Of a stretch of DNA of 12,304 bases, positions 12,208-12,304 are shown one piece after another. Position 1 is the first letter of the stretch. Every line of letters starts with the position of its first letter. The stretch comes from Rhodospirillaceae bacterium (GTDB lineage: Bacteria > Pseudomonadota > Alphaproteobacteria > Rhodospirillales > Magnetovibrionaceae). The position numbers and the translations under genes were made by a program. The DNA lies in assembly GCA_002401565.1 (NCBI GenBank), contig NVTL01000081.1, forward strand, positions 1-12,304. The letters run 5' to 3'. The notes beneath the pieces were generated by a model. That model saw only the letters and a list, made by a program, of their open reading frames with translations, made no database searches and had not been told where the DNA came from.

Positions 12208-12304
12208 TGTGGCGTGCCCCCCGAAAAGTGGTCCATGTTCAATGAGAGGATTTTGGCTTATTCATAGACTGAGTAAGGAGAAATCAAATGGGACGACAAC
12301 ACCG
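12208..12304 (+). mobile_element. Left end of a second insertion sequence, probably IS3 family
   Basis: TGTGGCGTGCCCCCCGAAAAGTGGTCC at 12208-12234 has the TG start and CCCCCCGAAAAGTGG core seen at the ends of many IS3-family elements; only its key block is relied on here. About 55 bases later a reading frame begins. This repeat differs from the one at 81-97, so the two border elements are different IS types. The other end is outside the window, so a target duplication cannot be checked. Confidence 0.55.
12288..12304 (+). CDS. Start of IS transposase OrfA (truncated by window end)
   Basis: An ATG at 12288 opens a frame reading MGRQH and then an incomplete codon series at the window end. AAGGAG at 12275-12280 provides an ideal ribosome binding site. 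Its position just inside the IS terminal repeat and the basic start fit the helix-turn-helix OrfA of IS3-family elements. Only five to six residues are visible, so identity rests on position. Confidence 0.5.

Noticed and set aside
1..12304. A composite transposon bounded by two copies of one IS
   Set aside because: The terminal repeats at 81-97 and 12208-12234 are clearly different, and the interval holds housekeeping genes such as argC and topoisomerase IV subunit B.

Overview
The window reads as a chromosomal stretch of an alphaproteobacterium, probably of the Rhodospirillales or a related marine lineage. The grounds are a topoisomerase IV subunit B with a Pro/Ala/Lys-rich head, a short type-2 ArgC, a YciA-type thioesterase and a FadL-type porin, all at moderate GC. 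The taxonomic call is inference from protein character, not a marker-gene result. The window is bounded by parts of two different IS3-family insertion sequences, the 3' end of one at the left and the 5' end of another at the right, so the left and right margins look like accessory DNA around housekeeping genes.

Layout. 1-97: tail of a transposase and the terminal inverted repeat of its IS. 129-782: a ParD/ParE-type toxin-antitoxin pair with a palindromic operator over its promoter, enclosed by a 16-bp imperfect inverted repeat. 906-1494: a short globin and a small membrane protein. 1498-2201: a 16-nt tandem repeat, then merF (mercuric ion import) overlapping a gene for a CopZ-N-like zinc/[2Fe-2S] metallochaperone. 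2280-4078: argC translationally overlapped by a zinc-ribbon SAM methyltransferase. 4085-4192 (minus): a 35-residue single-span membrane protein, followed by a long imperfect hairpin and a hypothetical lipoprotein (4461-4967). 8211-5005 (minus): topoisomerase IV subunit B and an orphan C5 DNA methyltransferase in one transcription unit. 8352-8741: acyl-CoA thioesterase. 10114-8738 (minus): a zinc-dependent phospholipase C-like protein and a small lipoprotein. 10634-11929: FadL/OmpP1 outer-membrane transporter with a strong terminator. 11986-12304: a repeat-bearing spacer leading into the second IS.

How the genes work together. MerF and the Cys-rich chaperone probably form a soft-metal entry and hand-off pair; no merR, merA or merP is visible, so it is not a complete mercury-resistance operon. 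The globin and the small membrane protein directly upstream, on the same strand with short gaps, may be co-transcribed with them. The cytosine methyltransferase has no restriction partner in view. FadL, the YciA thioesterase and the phospholipase-like protein all touch lipids or fatty acids, but they lie in different orientations and are probably separate transcription units.

Nothing here is unmistakably a new system. The best candidates for a second look are the globin/membrane protein/MerF/metallochaperone cluster, the inverted repeat around the toxin-antitoxin pair, the unannotated 35-residue GTG-start membrane protein with its shared terminator, and the altered motif X of the methyltransferase.
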